Shown piece by piece: positions 10,001 through 16,617 of a stretch of 45,492 nt of DNA (its first letter is position 1; the number at the start of each line of letters is the position of its first letter). The stretch is taken from the NCBI GenBank assembly GCA_015066005.1, contig SVPF01000019.1, positions 1-45,492 on the forward strand, written 5' to 3'. The notes below the pieces were generated by a model. It worked only from the letters and a program-made list of their open reading frames with translations, was not told where the DNA came from and did not search any database. Origin of the DNA: Oscillospiraceae bacterium (GTDB taxonomy: Bacteria; Bacillota; Clostridia; Oscillospirales; Acutalibacteraceae). The position numbers and the translations under genes are program-made.

Positions 10001-10520
10001 CGTTTGCAGTGTCAGAATATAATATAACACCTACGCGGTTGTGTTTATTGAGATCTAAAAGACGCGAAATGGCATTATTGGCGGAAGTCACAAGCTCATC
10101 AACATATCCACTTCGGCTCATTGATGCCGAAATATCCAGAACAAGCATTGTGTCAGTCGGGGTGTAAGAATAACCTACAATAGACTTATTGGAAGCCAGG
10201 GCCGACAATGCAACAAGAAAGTTATTATCCTTATCAAGCATTGAAAGGTCAAAATCATTACCTGCGGCATCCACTAAGCCATTAAACGCATTTGTGTTTT
10301 TAAAGACAGATTTATCTGTCCAAATTCGACCTGCCTGCGTGGTATTGTCAGCAGGGAATAACTGTTGCCACGAATTAAAGGTTGACGGGTCAACCACACG
10401 GGGATCATTACTGTCATCAGCAAAAATAGGTAAAAGCATTAAGGGAAGCGAAACCGCCAAAATGCAAACCGACAATATTACTGCCAATGCTTTTTTAGAA
10501 AGTTTTTTAAAGTTTTTCAT
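4044..10520 (-). CDS. Giant vWA-domain surface protein with FctA/SpaA-type pilin repeats
   Basis: A 2158-residue exported protein, probably an adhesin or pilus tip. It has a signal peptide (about 1-35, ending PIFADD). A von Willebrand A domain follows, with the MIDAS motif DISASMS at about 129-135. A long middle section (about 850-1370) has Cna-B/SpaA-like strands. Six consecutive pilin-isopeptide (FctA-like) domains of roughly 120 residues run from about 1377 to 2125, each with a K-L-x-G-R-D-type start and an E-F-x-F-x-L-Y core. They fall into a three-domain block repeated twice. The C-terminus has a hydrophobic segment and RKKQNA, like a sortase substrate, but the sorting motif reads ISQTDD instead of LPxTG. 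Start ATG 10518-10520 has AAAGGGTGG upstream. The TetR gene is 39 bases upstream on the same strand, which suggests co-transcription. Confidence 0.88.
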   Translation of the reverse strand: MKNFKKLSKKALAVILSVCILAVSLPLMLLPIFADDSNDPRVVDPSTFNSWQQLFPADNTTQAGRIWTDKSVFKNTNAFNGLVDAAGNDFDLSMLDKDNNFLVALSALASNKSIVGYSYTPTDTMLVLDISASMSRSGYVDELVTSANNAISRLLDLNKHNRVGVILYSDTANGTVLLPLDRYTAPTSGTNSGKFLNNYGQNYIQVVNGVRNGDKDLMDDDWVSVEGGTYLQSGIYTAMSEFLKQTETVIPDGEHQAGTARTPIFVVMSDGRVTYGTNNFAAQNNSAAQTGLRGSNIGNGTTNQRDETFVAMDFVSQLTAAYAKYKVDEHYEGAEPLFYTLGLGGSGSSLNSAPLNPSAHNSTDHLWEDYLDTTNDSNLFVSLGGNGNYTSVKKIAEISDIKQLDYVEKFFPATNAEGLIKAFDEIVKQIIIQSLYYPTLVPSGIHDHDGFVEFIDDIGHYMDVKDIKGIMLGNQFFTGEYLAQNFTEDDSVFFNPDGSYSDLGNNLVWSVKERIGISDVVVARDLINSAYNTYQLRSWNGGWSNYIGWYADENGNFMGHWHEGHTEEDVPVINGVKASYINKSYGMLGAITGEYTSTDLMYISTQVHTRISDGNVSVIWRVPASLIPIVSYDISLDGETLEEAENVQIDYKAAEPIRLIFEVGMNDDITPVNVSSIVKDKEAHIIDDNNDGISDDGKYYFYTNWWNDDSLTHENPSKTEDTIVLFEPSVQNERYYYAEDTPVYINTGTVSNPNYQLYKNTTMPTASDGNTYFRKYAVIQGNGTYTDDKENADIVWYYEEMSDLTIGALTEEFRNSDNSWDIPAGAVHRVLEPYNLPKSENTTASLQYVRYPVIDENLADNTFYIGSILGNNGRYSMDIPQGIKLTKTVDDTLFGTNDYFTFELESNGFDLTKATFYHEDVNGVLNEIVPTFSGAKAVVKIKANESVYVIGIDPGTVIAIKEEINGNYKVSKITVNGSALPLAVNDMNTTIVADKLTEVEFENTLVVNDGTIVVSKEVKHDSGIPYNNDHEFEFEVYPVGNYAARQTFKIKAGQSHTLSNLAEGDYIVNEINLPVGFAPQQNLVTVTAVNTVVATAHFINDYTPAAVKPSLVVSGTKTLAGRDWMAGDAFEFALEVQDGTAWKAVGNSRKVSFNSATKDYRFDFANDADLQNFEFNKVGTYWFRVREVIPQNKLGGITYDEVIRYFSVVVTDATMDGKLEVSVVNANAPATVLHINNIYTVDVDFTNTYAPTGSDELIVTIDKTVSDKVGSQKGKEGYIFGLFTVDGTEPIVTSQPTDANGKTNIDLSFPATVVGKEYDFVIKEIVPEDKLLGMTYDPTAYAITIKIIDNLDGTVTALVEYDNTTNEGVSLSFENVYKPAAVEVLIEGNKTLDGRDLKANEFTFELYEGNILKDDVTNAANGDFAFEKLTFDRIGIYNYTVKEKKGNLGGIDYDTKVYAVKIVVSDDANNDGVLDYEVFVDNVKTTNIKNSIKFVNVYATEEASVTFKATKKLTGRDLVNGEFKFDLYSAKSDFTLDKLIDDNIPAFKKDASTGIVTFATQTFGAVGTYRFVILEDEVNGEGITVDTHRYEVEVIVTDNGEGNLVAEVKVDGKTVTGNIEDAIVFNNKYTVEPIDVTLEAFKTLSGKNLTANEFTFALYENGVQIATAKNGADGKVAFDKITYTKAGTYTYTVKEIKGNSKYITYDTKEYTVTVKIEDKDGKGYFTKTVAYALGGNTVEKAEFNNVYTPDDAEIIISAKKELDGRDIKNGEFTFELYKEGTLIDTKKNNANGMVIFDALKFDAKGTYNYTVKEVKGNLGGVTYSTKVYAIKIVVSEDADLDGYYDYKLYVDDAETAIADIASKVVFENVYTAKDVKVTLKATKKLSGRDLIDGEFKFDLYEAGPNFAQLKVLNDNFKLVKIDAATGTITFGEMTFNKVGNYYFVIVEDELDGKGITTDKHKYQVEIIVTDNGEGQLLAEVKVDGKVVNGKFEDVIVFNNAYTVDPTDITIEAEKLLNGAELNGNDFTFELYDKDGKLIEKVKNDKNGKVVFSKLNITEAGTYVYTIKELSENANGITYDATVYTVTVNVKDGGKGLFEVEIIYSNAEGEVNKAVFENTFTPHISQTDDSTNAIVWFMLMIVSGGLALALAVLRKKQNA
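4160..6390 (-). repeat. Two copies of a three-domain (A-B-C) block, period about 1.11 kb
   Basis: Inside the surface-protein gene, domains starting near 6390, 6020 and 5630 recur in the same order near 5280, 4910 and 4510. Matching pairs share distinctive segments: NLGGIDYDTKVYAVKIVVS with NLGGVTYSTKVYAIKIVVS (A/A'), and GITVDTHRYEVEVIVTDNG with GITTDKHKYQVEIIVTDNG (B/B'). Pairs resemble each other more than neighbours within a block do. The pattern indicates duplication of a whole block, not of single domains. Confidence 0.8.
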
Positions 10521-10559
10521 TTTAATACCACCCTTTCGGTATATGAAGGATTATATAAT

Positions 10560-11228
10560 CTATTTTACCTTTTCCTGAAAATATTCAGGTAAAGAATTGA
10601 GTGTATCCTGTGCAAGCTCGTCAAAATCGAACTGTGATATAAATTCAAGCGTTTTTGATATTTCCTCTTCACTAACATCAAAAACCTTAAAAATTGAGGT
10701 TATCAGTCTGGATACCTTATGGTCCATTGTAAAATACATATCGCACGGTGTTGAAAGATAACCGCGAACTATGCCGCCCGCCGCAATTTCAAGCTCGTAA
10801 AAATCGGAAAGGGCAAGCTCGGGATGAGATTTGCCAAACACATTTTTAAGCCTTATCGCATTAGACTGTTTAATTATATCCCACGCTTTAGGGATTGAAT
10901 AAACCATTGTGTAAAGCTCACGCATTTGCTCTGAGCTTTCAGCTAAGTGAAGCTGTAAAACCTTTTCGGTTGCATATAATAAAAGCCTGTCATCAGTTAT
11001 ATCACCCACAATTTCTATTGCGTCAAGCTTTTGTTTTGCAAGCACATGGCCGATAAGCTCGGTTAATATGTTTTCTTTAGTTTTCATTTCATAATAAATA
11101 GCGTTTTCGGAAACACCCGATTCAACCGAAATTTCCTTAACCGAGGTGTTTGTAAAGCCCTGACGCATAAAAAGCTTTGCAGCTGACAAAACTATTTGTT
11201 TTCTAACCGTCATAACTTCAGTAGCCAT
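10560..11228 (-). CDS. TetR/AcrR family transcriptional regulator
   Basis: A 222-residue regulator. The N-terminal helix-turn-helix is typical: KQIVLSAAKLFMRQGFTNTS then VKEISVESGVSENAIYYEMK. The C-terminal ligand domain is not recognisable by eye. An upstream GTG (11235-11237) is in frame. ATG at 11226-11228 fits better because AGAGGGTGA lies five bases before it. The gene stands directly upstream of the giant surface-protein gene on the same strand, with 39 bases between and no terminator seen, so it may control that gene as well as itself. A direct repeat and an inverted repeat in its promoter are candidate operators. Confidence 0.9.
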   Translation of the reverse strand: MATEVMTVRKQIVLSAAKLFMRQGFTNTSVKEISVESGVSENAIYYEMKTKENILTELIGHVLAKQKLDAIEIVGDITDDRLLLYATEKVLQLHLAESSEQMRELYTMVYSIPKAWDIIKQSNAIRLKNVFGKSHPELALSDFYELEIAAGGIVRGYLSTPCDMYFTMDHKVSRLITSIFKVFDVSEEEISKTLEFISQFDFDELAQDTLNSLPEYFQEKVK

Positions 11229-11290
11229 TTGGGTCACCCTCTTTTTTAGAAAAATAAAGTTAATTTAAAGTACACTTGAAAGTTTAGTTT

Positions 11291-11319
11291 ATTGTAACAT
11301 TAAAGGGCACTATTGTCAA
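11291..11319 (-). promoter_or_regulatory. Promoter of the TetR-surface protein unit
   Basis: On the minus strand TTGACA (11314-11319) is followed after 17 bases by TACAAT (11291-11296). It is the only well-spaced promoter pair seen upstream of the TetR gene. Confidence 0.65.
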
Positions 11320-11355
11320 TATTTTAACAAAAATATTACAACATTGTAACATTAT
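11291..11355. promoter_or_regulatory. Candidate TetR operator repeats
   Basis: The 12-base direct repeat ATTGTAACATTA occurs at 11291-11302, overlapping the -10 box, and at 11344-11355. Between them lies the inverted repeat AATATTTT-AACA-AAAATATT (11318-11337), which abuts the -35 box. Such sites are typical autoregulatory positions for TetR proteins. Binding is inferred. Confidence 0.45.
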
Positions 11356-11365
11356 ACCACAAAGT

Positions 11366-11401
11366 AAAAAGTGGTACCCTCTAACGAGAATACCACTTTT
11401 A
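11366..11401 (-). terminator. Terminator of the DUF975/DUF5412/maf operon
   Basis: Stem AAAAGTGGTA (11367-11376) / TACCACTTTT (11391-11400). It is followed on the minus strand by TTTTTACTTT. Confidence 0.8.
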
Positions 11402-11403
11402 AA

Positions 11404-11958
11404 TCAAACAAATTCATTCAACCTTCTGTTTAGCTCGGCAATCGGAAGGCCCACAATATTAAAATAATCACCGCGAATTTCTTTTACAAGCAAAGCGCCC
11501 TTAGCCTGAATACCGTAGCTACCTGCCTTATCGTAAGGCTCATCCGTGTCAAGATAAGCGTTAATTTCATCCTCACTCAAAGGATAAAATTCAACCTCAC
11601 TTTTAACCGAAAAGCTAACGCACCTATCCCCTTTTACAATTGCACAGCCCGTAACAACAATATGCGTATTGCCCGACAGCATTTTAAGCATTCCAAAGGC
11701 ATTTTGACGGTCTTTAGGCTTGCCCAAAATGACATCACCCAATATAACCGAGGTGTCAGCCCCGATAACAATATCATCCGGATAATTTTTTGCAATATCC
11801 TGCGCTTTAATTCTTGCAAGATATTCGGGACTATCCATTACAGCTACATCATCAGGCACAATTTCTTCTATATCAGACGGTATAATTTTAAAGTCAGGCG
11901 TAACAACAGCAAGAAGCTCGCGCCTGCGGGGCGACTGCGATGCTAAAATCACATTCAT
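11404..11958 (-). CDS. maf: Maf family nucleoside triphosphate pyrophosphatase
   Basis: A 184-residue protein. The family hydrolyses non-canonical or methylated NTPs (house-cleaning) and was named for septum inhibition on overexpression. Diagnostic motifs are the N-terminal ILASQSPRRRELL, the DIVIGADTSVILGD segment that holds the catalytic aspartate, GKPKD, and a C-terminal GSYGIQAKGALLVKEIRGDYFNIVGLP split over about 150-176. ATG at 11956-11958 is preferred over an upstream GTG because it overlaps the stop of the preceding gene as ATGA, a sign of coupled translation. It is the last gene of a three-gene operon. Confidence 0.95.
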   Translation of the reverse strand: MNVILASQSPRRRELLAVVTPDFKIIPSDIEEIVPDDVAVMDSPEYLARIKAQDIAKNYPDDIVIGADTSVILGDVILGKPKDRQNAFGMLKMLSGNTHIVVTGCAIVKGDRCVSFSVKSEVEFYPLSEDEINAYLDTDEPYDKAGSYGIQAKGALLVKEIRGDYFNIVGLPIAELNRRLNEFV

Positions 11959-12356
11959 TTTTCCCACCCCATTAAGCCATCATTGAAAATTGAATTAATA
12001 CTACGGCTGTCAAAAATTTCATCCTTTGAAAAATCAAGCATTATACCGTTTATAATTACTGTATTATTATCCTTCCAAAAAATGCTTGCATTTTTGGAAT
12101 CTACCTGCCAAAAAACATTTTCGGTTTTACCGTTACGGGTATGACTCACACGAACGGCATTACCGATATCGGTTTCTATGGAATAAACCTTCAATTCACT
12201 TTTCTTGTCAGGTGAAAAGGAAGTGGATCTATACTCACCGCTTGGTACGTCGGATATATCAATAAAAGCATTATTGACAACAAGGTAAATGCCGTTAACA
12301 AGCATAACAACAAAGGTAACAATATAAAAGCACAGGAAAAAAGCATTCTTTTTCAT
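11955..12356 (-). CDS. Small membrane-anchored protein, DUF5412-like
   Basis: A protein of about 133 residues with one N-terminal membrane segment (KKNAFFLCFYIVTFVVMLVN) and an extracytoplasmic part. The end VFWQVDSKNASIFWKDNNTV then INGIMLDF resembles DUF5412 proteins of Firmicutes, whose function is unknown. ATG at 12354-12356 lies one base after the TGA of the upstream gene (TGATATG), so translation is probably coupled. An alternative TTG start at 12374 would overlap the upstream gene further. The DUF assignment is from recognition of the pattern, not a search. Confidence 0.65.
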   Translation of the reverse strand: MKKNAFFLCFYIVTFVVMLVNGIYLVVNNAFIDISDVPSGEYRSTSFSPDKKSELKVYSIETDIGNAVRVSHTRNGKTENVFWQVDSKNASIFWKDNNTVIINGIMLDFSKDEIFDSRSINSIFNDGLMGWEK

Positions 12357-12357
12357 A

Positions 12358-13155
12358 TCAAATACCTGCCACAAACGACGGAAAGCTTTCGTCGTTTAAT
12401 TTTTTTATTTTTTCGTTATATTCCTTTATCGAATGTGCAGCATGCAATGTGTAGCACATCATAAAATAAGGCAACGTAAAGATAAGTGGTATAAACAGCA
12501 CGGATAAAATTATCCAAAAAGCAAGACTAAATACCAAAAATATAAAATCCAAAAAAGAGGCGCGCGCAATTACTGCCGACATGTGAATTGCTTCCTCGGC
12601 ATCCATTTGGTCATCAGCAATAACCAAAATCGGTGCTAAATAAAACCGCATTAGCGCAAAAGCCGTAAGCACTGTACCTATGTTTAGAAGGAAATTAACA
12701 AGATAAGATAAATGCTGCGACCAAATTGGAATCGGAATATGCAAAAATTCATAAAGCGCATGATTTGAAATTACATATACCAAAATTGCAGGAAGAGAAA
12801 ACAACAACGCAAAGCCTAACAGTCTTATTACAAGCACAAAACAAATCCGTATTGCCTTACGATAAGCATCAACGCCTGAGAAGTAATAAAATGCGGTGGC
12901 AGGGGCTTCGCTCAATTTACCTGCCATTCGCCAAAAATAACGTAAAACGCCTAGCATTAAAGGACCGCATATTAAAACCGTTAAAATTAACATTACAAGA
13001 CTCGCGGCAATATCACCTACAACAAGACTTAAAACCCAGCACATATTTTGGATTATTAAAAATGAAAACAATAACATAAGGGCCGTGATAACAGCGTTTA
13101 TCCAGTTGCCCCGAAGCACCGACTTCGCTTCCTTTTTTAATAAAGTAATACCCAC
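12358..13155 (-). CDS. Multi-pass membrane protein, DUF975-like
   Basis: A 265-residue protein with about five or six membrane segments. The start LLKKEAKSVLRGNWINAVI resembles the DUF975 family (K-x-A-K-x-L-x-G-N-W), whose function is unknown. The start codon is GTG (13153-13155) with AAGGAG about 12 bases upstream; no good ATG exists before residue 27. It heads the operon with the DUF5412-like gene and maf. Its promoter contains a perfect 18-base palindrome, so it is probably repressor-controlled. Confidence 0.75.
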   Translation of the reverse strand: MGITLLKKEAKSVLRGNWINAVITALMLLFSFLIIQNMCWVLSLVVGDIAASLVMLILTVLICGPLMLGVLRYFWRMAGKLSEAPATAFYYFSGVDAYRKAIRICFVLVIRLLGFALLFSLPAILVYVISNHALYEFLHIPIPIWSQHLSYLVNFLLNIGTVLTAFALMRFYLAPILVIADDQMDAEEAIHMSAVIARASFLDFIFLVFSLAFWIILSVLFIPLIFTLPYFMMCYTLHAAHSIKEYNEKIKKLNDESFPSFVAGI

Positions 13156-13176
13156 AGTTTTAAACTTCTCCTTAAA

Positions 13177-13216
13177 TATACTGTTAACAGTATAGCATTA
13201 AAATGAATAAAATCAA
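13177..13216 (-). promoter_or_regulatory. Promoter with an 18-bp palindromic operator
   Basis: On the minus strand TTGATT (13211-13216), a 16-base spacer and TATACT (13189-13194). The -10 box is one edge of the perfect palindrome TATACTGTTAACAGTATA (13177-13194), which covers the start site. The -35 box directly abuts the pcrA stop codon, and no terminator lies between, so read-through from pcrA is also possible. Confidence 0.65.
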
Positions 13217-15547
13217 TTAAATAATTGTTAATTTTGCAAAGCCTGCCATAATTTTTTTAGTACCAACACTGTCAAAAGCAATTTCCAATAATGTGTCATT
13301 CCCCATTGGAGTGGTTGAAAGTATCATACCAACACCAAAGGTGTTATGCTTAACCGTCATCCCAACCTTATAGGATGATTCGGAAGGCTTAACAGGCTTT
13401 TTAATAAAGGAAGATGTATTTGCCGCAGTCGGCTTATAGGCGGGTGCGGCAGGTGTAACATTGAAGGTTTTGACATTAACACCTGACGAATTGCATAATT
13501 CAAGCGGAATCTCTTTTAAAAAGCGAGATGGCAAATTACGGTTTGTACGGCCGTAAAGCATACGTAAAGAGGTATTACTTACGGTAAGTCGCTTTTTAGC
13601 ACGGGTTATGGCAACATAAGCCAAACGCCTTTCCTCTTCAATTTCACCGGTGCCGCCCATTATTGACTGATCACCCGGAAAAATGCCTTCCTCCATACCA
13701 ACCAAAAATACATTTTCGAATTCAAGACCCTTTGCCGAATGCACCGTCATTAAAACAACCTTGTCGTTATCACTTTCCAAGCCGTCAATATCACTTATAA
13801 GGGCAATTTGCTCCAAAAACTCAGCCAAGGTCGGAGCATCATTTTCAAGCTCGTACTGCAAAATGTTAGAAGAAAGCTCCATTACATTTTGTAAGCGGTC
13901 CTGACCTTCTTCACCCTCAGCTTCAAGCATAGCTTTATAGCCCGTAGCCTCAATTACACGCTCGAAAAGGTCACTTAAGGATGCTTCCTCAGCATAATCG
14001 GAAAGTGAATCAATCATATCGCAAAAGCCTTTAATTTTAGCGGCCGAACGGTTTAAAGCTGCATATTCTTCAGCGTTACGCATAACCTCAAAAATTGAAA
14101 CACCCAACTCTCGCGCAATTTCAGCAGCGTGATTTACAGTTGTGTCACCAATTGAGCGTTTAGGCTCGTTAATAATACGGCGAAGGCGAATATCATCACG
14201 GTTATTGTTAATAACCTGCAAATACGCCAATACATCCTTAACTTCCTTACGGTCATAGAAGGCTGTGCCGCCGATAACCTTAAAGGAAATACCCGAACGA
14301 ACGAAGGCATTTTCCATTGCGTTTGACTGCGCATTTATACGGTAAAGCACAGCATTTTCGGAAAACTTTCCACCCTTTCGCACATTATCCAAAATACAGT
14401 CGGCAACAAAGCGCGCTTCTTCCCTTTCATCATAAGCGGTGTGAACGGTAATTTTTTCACCATCGCCGTTATCGGTCCAAAGGGTTTTGCCCTTACGGCC
14501 ACGGTTATTTTTAATAACCTCGTTAGCGGCATTAAGAATATTTGATGTTGAACGGTAGTTTTGTTCAAGGCGAATAACCTTAGCGTTTTTATATTCATCC
14601 TCGAAATTTAAAATATTTTCAATTGTGGCGCCGCGGAAGCGGTAAATACTTTGGTCATCGTCCCCAACAACACAAATGTTATTTTTGCCGCCCGCCAAAA
14701 GACTTACAAGCACATATTGTGCGTGGTTTGTATCCTGATATTCATCCACACAAACATAACGGAATTTGTTTTGGTAATATTCCAGAATATCATCATTATC
14801 ACGAAGAAGCCTTACGGTATTAACAATCATATCGTCAAAGTCCATAGCGTCGGCTTCCAAAAGGCGCTTTTGGTAGTATTTATAAAGCTGTGCAACAATT
14901 TTTGTACGAAGGTCATTCCCCGCCTGCGCTTCATATTCAGAAGGGGTAACAAGCTCATCCTTGGCCGAAGATATTCTCGATAAAACATACTTCACGGGTA
15001 CAAGCTTGTCATCTATCTCATACTGCTTCATAATGTCCTTTAAAAGCCGCTTTTGGTCATCGGTATCATACACAGTAAAGTGCTGTGTATAACCCAAACG
15101 GTCGGCATTACGGCGCAGGATTTTACCGCAAACCGAGTGAAAGGTGCCCGCCCAAATATCGTTTGCATCTTCCCCCAATTTATCGGCAATGCGGTCCTTT
15201 AATTCGCCCGCCGCCTTGTTTGTAAAGGTAATTGCTAAAATTTGCCAAGGCTTTGCGGCAAAATCGGCAAAAATACCATCGGGCACAAAATCGCTCACAC
15301 CGTTTAAAAAGTCCTGTCCTGCTTTAATATCTTCAGCAGTGAAATCAGGAATATAACTACTGTTATACCCGTTACCGAATTTTACCAAATTTAAAATGCG
15401 ATTAACAAGCACGGTGGTTTTTCCGCTTCCCGCACCTGCAAGCACCAAAACAGGACCGTTAACGGTTGTTACGGCTTCAAACTGGCGGTCGTTCATACGG
15501 CCGAAATATTTTTTAATTACCTTTTTGCGAAGGTCGATAAAATCCAT
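13217..15547 (-). CDS. pcrA: UvrD/PcrA-type superfamily I DNA helicase
   Basis: A 776-residue 3'-5' helicase for repair and for clearing replication or recombination intermediates. Visible motifs are Q motif LNDRQ-like (MNDRQFEAV), Walker A AGAGSGKTTVLVNRI, motif Ia AITFTNKAAGELKDRI, Walker B VDEYQDTN, motif III GDDDQSIYRFRGA, motif IV EQNYRST, motif V LMTVHSAKGLEFENVFL and motif VI YVAITRAKKRLTVS. About 45 extra residues separate Walker A from motif Ia. The C-terminal tail ends in a small domain (YKVGMTVKHNTFGVGMI), as in PcrA. ATG at 15545-15547 is chosen over TTG 15568 because GGGAG precedes it at about ten bases. Confidence 0.93.
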   Translation of the reverse strand: MDFIDLRKKVIKKYFGRMNDRQFEAVTTVNGPVLVLAGAGSGKTTVLVNRILNLVKFGNGYNSSYIPDFTAEDIKAGQDFLNGVSDFVPDGIFADFAAKPWQILAITFTNKAAGELKDRIADKLGEDANDIWAGTFHSVCGKILRRNADRLGYTQHFTVYDTDDQKRLLKDIMKQYEIDDKLVPVKYVLSRISSAKDELVTPSEYEAQAGNDLRTKIVAQLYKYYQKRLLEADAMDFDDMIVNTVRLLRDNDDILEYYQNKFRYVCVDEYQDTNHAQYVLVSLLAGGKNNICVVGDDDQSIYRFRGATIENILNFEDEYKNAKVIRLEQNYRSTSNILNAANEVIKNNRGRKGKTLWTDNGDGEKITVHTAYDEREEARFVADCILDNVRKGGKFSENAVLYRINAQSNAMENAFVRSGISFKVIGGTAFYDRKEVKDVLAYLQVINNNRDDIRLRRIINEPKRSIGDTTVNHAAEIARELGVSIFEVMRNAEEYAALNRSAAKIKGFCDMIDSLSDYAEEASLSDLFERVIEATGYKAMLEAEGEEGQDRLQNVMELSSNILQYELENDAPTLAEFLEQIALISDIDGLESDNDKVVLMTVHSAKGLEFENVFLVGMEEGIFPGDQSIMGGTGEIEEERRLAYVAITRAKKRLTVSNTSLRMLYGRTNRNLPSRFLKEIPLELCNSSGVNVKTFNVTPAAPAYKPTAANTSSFIKKPVKPSESSYKVGMTVKHNTFGVGMILSTTPMGNDTLLEIAFDSVGTKKIMAGFAKLTII

Positions 15548-15609
15548 AAAAAGCATTCTCCCAAACAAATAAAAAAGCGCCTTTTTCGACGCATTATACT
15601 TTATATTTA

Positions 15610-15638
15610 ATAATACTATTTACACATAAAAATGTCAA
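15610..15638 (-). promoter_or_regulatory. Promoter of pcrA
   Basis: On the minus strand TTGACA (15633-15638), 17 bases, TATTAT (15610-15615). It is back to back with the divergent promoter at 15652. Confidence 0.75.
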
Positions 15639-15651
15639 TAAAATAAAAAAC

Positions 15652-15680
15652 TTGTCAATTCATAAATTATATGCTATAAT
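15652..15680 (+). promoter_or_regulatory. Promoter of the DivIVA-like gene
   Basis: TTGTCA (15652-15657), exactly 17 bases, TATAAT (15675-15680), 30 bases before the start codon. Confidence 0.8.
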
Positions 15681-15709
15681 CAATGTACCAATTTGAAAGG
15701 AAGTTAAAA

Positions 15710-16255
15710 ATGGCAGGTTTCAGAAGAAGTCTTTTCGGCTTTAATACCGACGATGTTTTGGAATATATTGAAAAAACACACAGGTCCTTTAACAAAAAGC
15801 AGGACGCTTTGAACGAAAAGGCTGACAATTTGGCAAACGAGCTTCAGCTTTCTAAAGAACAGTATGAAAATTTAATGGCAGAAAAGGCTATTGTGGATGA
15901 AAAGCTTGATGCCTTTGTTCAGAAATATGATGAAATTGAAAAGCTTTCGGAAAATATCGGTAAGCTTTACCTTGTTGCGCAGGCTAATGCACAGGCAATT
16001 ATGAAAAATAGTGAAAGCAGTCTTAACATTTCAAATGCCGAGGTTGAAAAGAACTTAAATTCAATTGATGAAGCCCACGCTTCTTTAGATGAAATCAGAG
16101 CAAATATTGTTAAAACCTCTGAAGATTTTGTTAACGAGCTTGATGAGCTTATTCAGTCACTTGTTGACACTAAAAACAAAATTACAGGCAACAACACCGA
16201 AGCCAAAGAGGCAATTGACGATTTTGACAAATTTTATAATTCTATTGTAAAATAA
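15710..16255 (+). CDS. DivIVA-like coiled-coil protein
   Basis: A 181-residue cytoplasmic protein. The N-terminus FRRSLFGFNTDDVLEYIEK resembles the short membrane-targeting domain of DivIVA/GpsB proteins. Almost the whole remainder is charged heptad-rich helix (LNEKADNLANELQLSKEQY, then EKLDAFVQKYDEIEKLSENI) with no cysteine. The gene is probably involved in polar or septal organisation, by resemblance only. ATG 15710 follows GAAAGGAAG; an earlier in-frame ATG at 15683 lacks a ribosome site and sits against the -10 box. It is monocistronic: its own promoter lies before it and a strong terminator after. Confidence 0.7.
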   Translation: MAGFRRSLFGFNTDDVLEYIEKTHRSFNKKQDALNEKADNLANELQLSKEQYENLMAEKAIVDEKLDAFVQKYDEIEKLSENIGKLYLVAQANAQAIMKNSESSLNISNAEVEKNLNSIDEAHASLDEIRANIVKTSEDFVNELDELIQSLVDTKNKITGNNTEAKEAIDDFDKFYNSIVK

Positions 16256-16258
16256 ATT

Positions 16259-16286
16259 AAAGCGGTTCTTTTGAACCGCTTTTTTA
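16259..16286 (+). terminator. Terminator of the DivIVA-like gene
   Basis: Stem AAGCGGTTC / GAACCGCTT with a TTTT loop, followed by a T run. Confidence 0.9.
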
Positions 16287-16303
16287 TATGTAATAACATT
16301 TTC

Positions 16304-16551
16304 AAATTATAGTTTATCGCTGCGCGATTAAATAATAAATAAGAAAGAATAAGAACTTGACCCTTTGACAAAATCAGAGATTTTGAAAGGGTGCCCCAAA
16401 ACCTTGCCACGCATAGCGTGTAAAAGAATAAAATCGGTGTCGGCTTTGCCGACGGATTTATATATTGTGCCGTAGGCACACATTTTTTATTATTTATTAT
16501 TTTTTCTTTATTCTTTTTTCTTTTGGGCGTTAGCCCGATAAACCCCAATTT
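16304..16551 (+). mobile_element. Intergenic element E3 with terminal inverted repeats
   Basis: 248 bp. The left end is AAATTATAGTTTATCGCTGC. The right end, read on the minus strand, is AAATTGGGGTTTATCGGGCT. Positions 16304-16488 match the window-start copy E1 in inverted orientation, except for an insert of about 70 bp at 16354-16424. The insert contains its own hairpin, CCCTTTGACAAAATC / GATTTTGAAAGGG. A second interior hairpin is GTCGGCTTTGCCGAC. The stretch between 16287 and the promoter at 16563 holds nothing else. Confidence 0.65.
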
Positions 16552-16562
16552 ATAACTTCACA

Positions 16563-16591
16563 TTGACACATATTTATTATAATGGTATAAT
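16563..16591 (+). promoter_or_regulatory. Promoter of the 240-residue membrane protein gene
   Basis: TTGACA (16563-16568), 17 bases, TATAAT (16586-16591): a consensus promoter. The ribosome site GAGGAG follows at about 16604-16609. Confidence 0.85.
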
Positions 16592-16617
16592 TATAAAAAA
16601 TTTGAGGAGAATTCATA

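Noticed and set aside
16234-16548. A 104-codon minus-strand ORF after the DivIVA-like gene
   Set aside because: It covers a terminator and element E3 and has no ribosome site.
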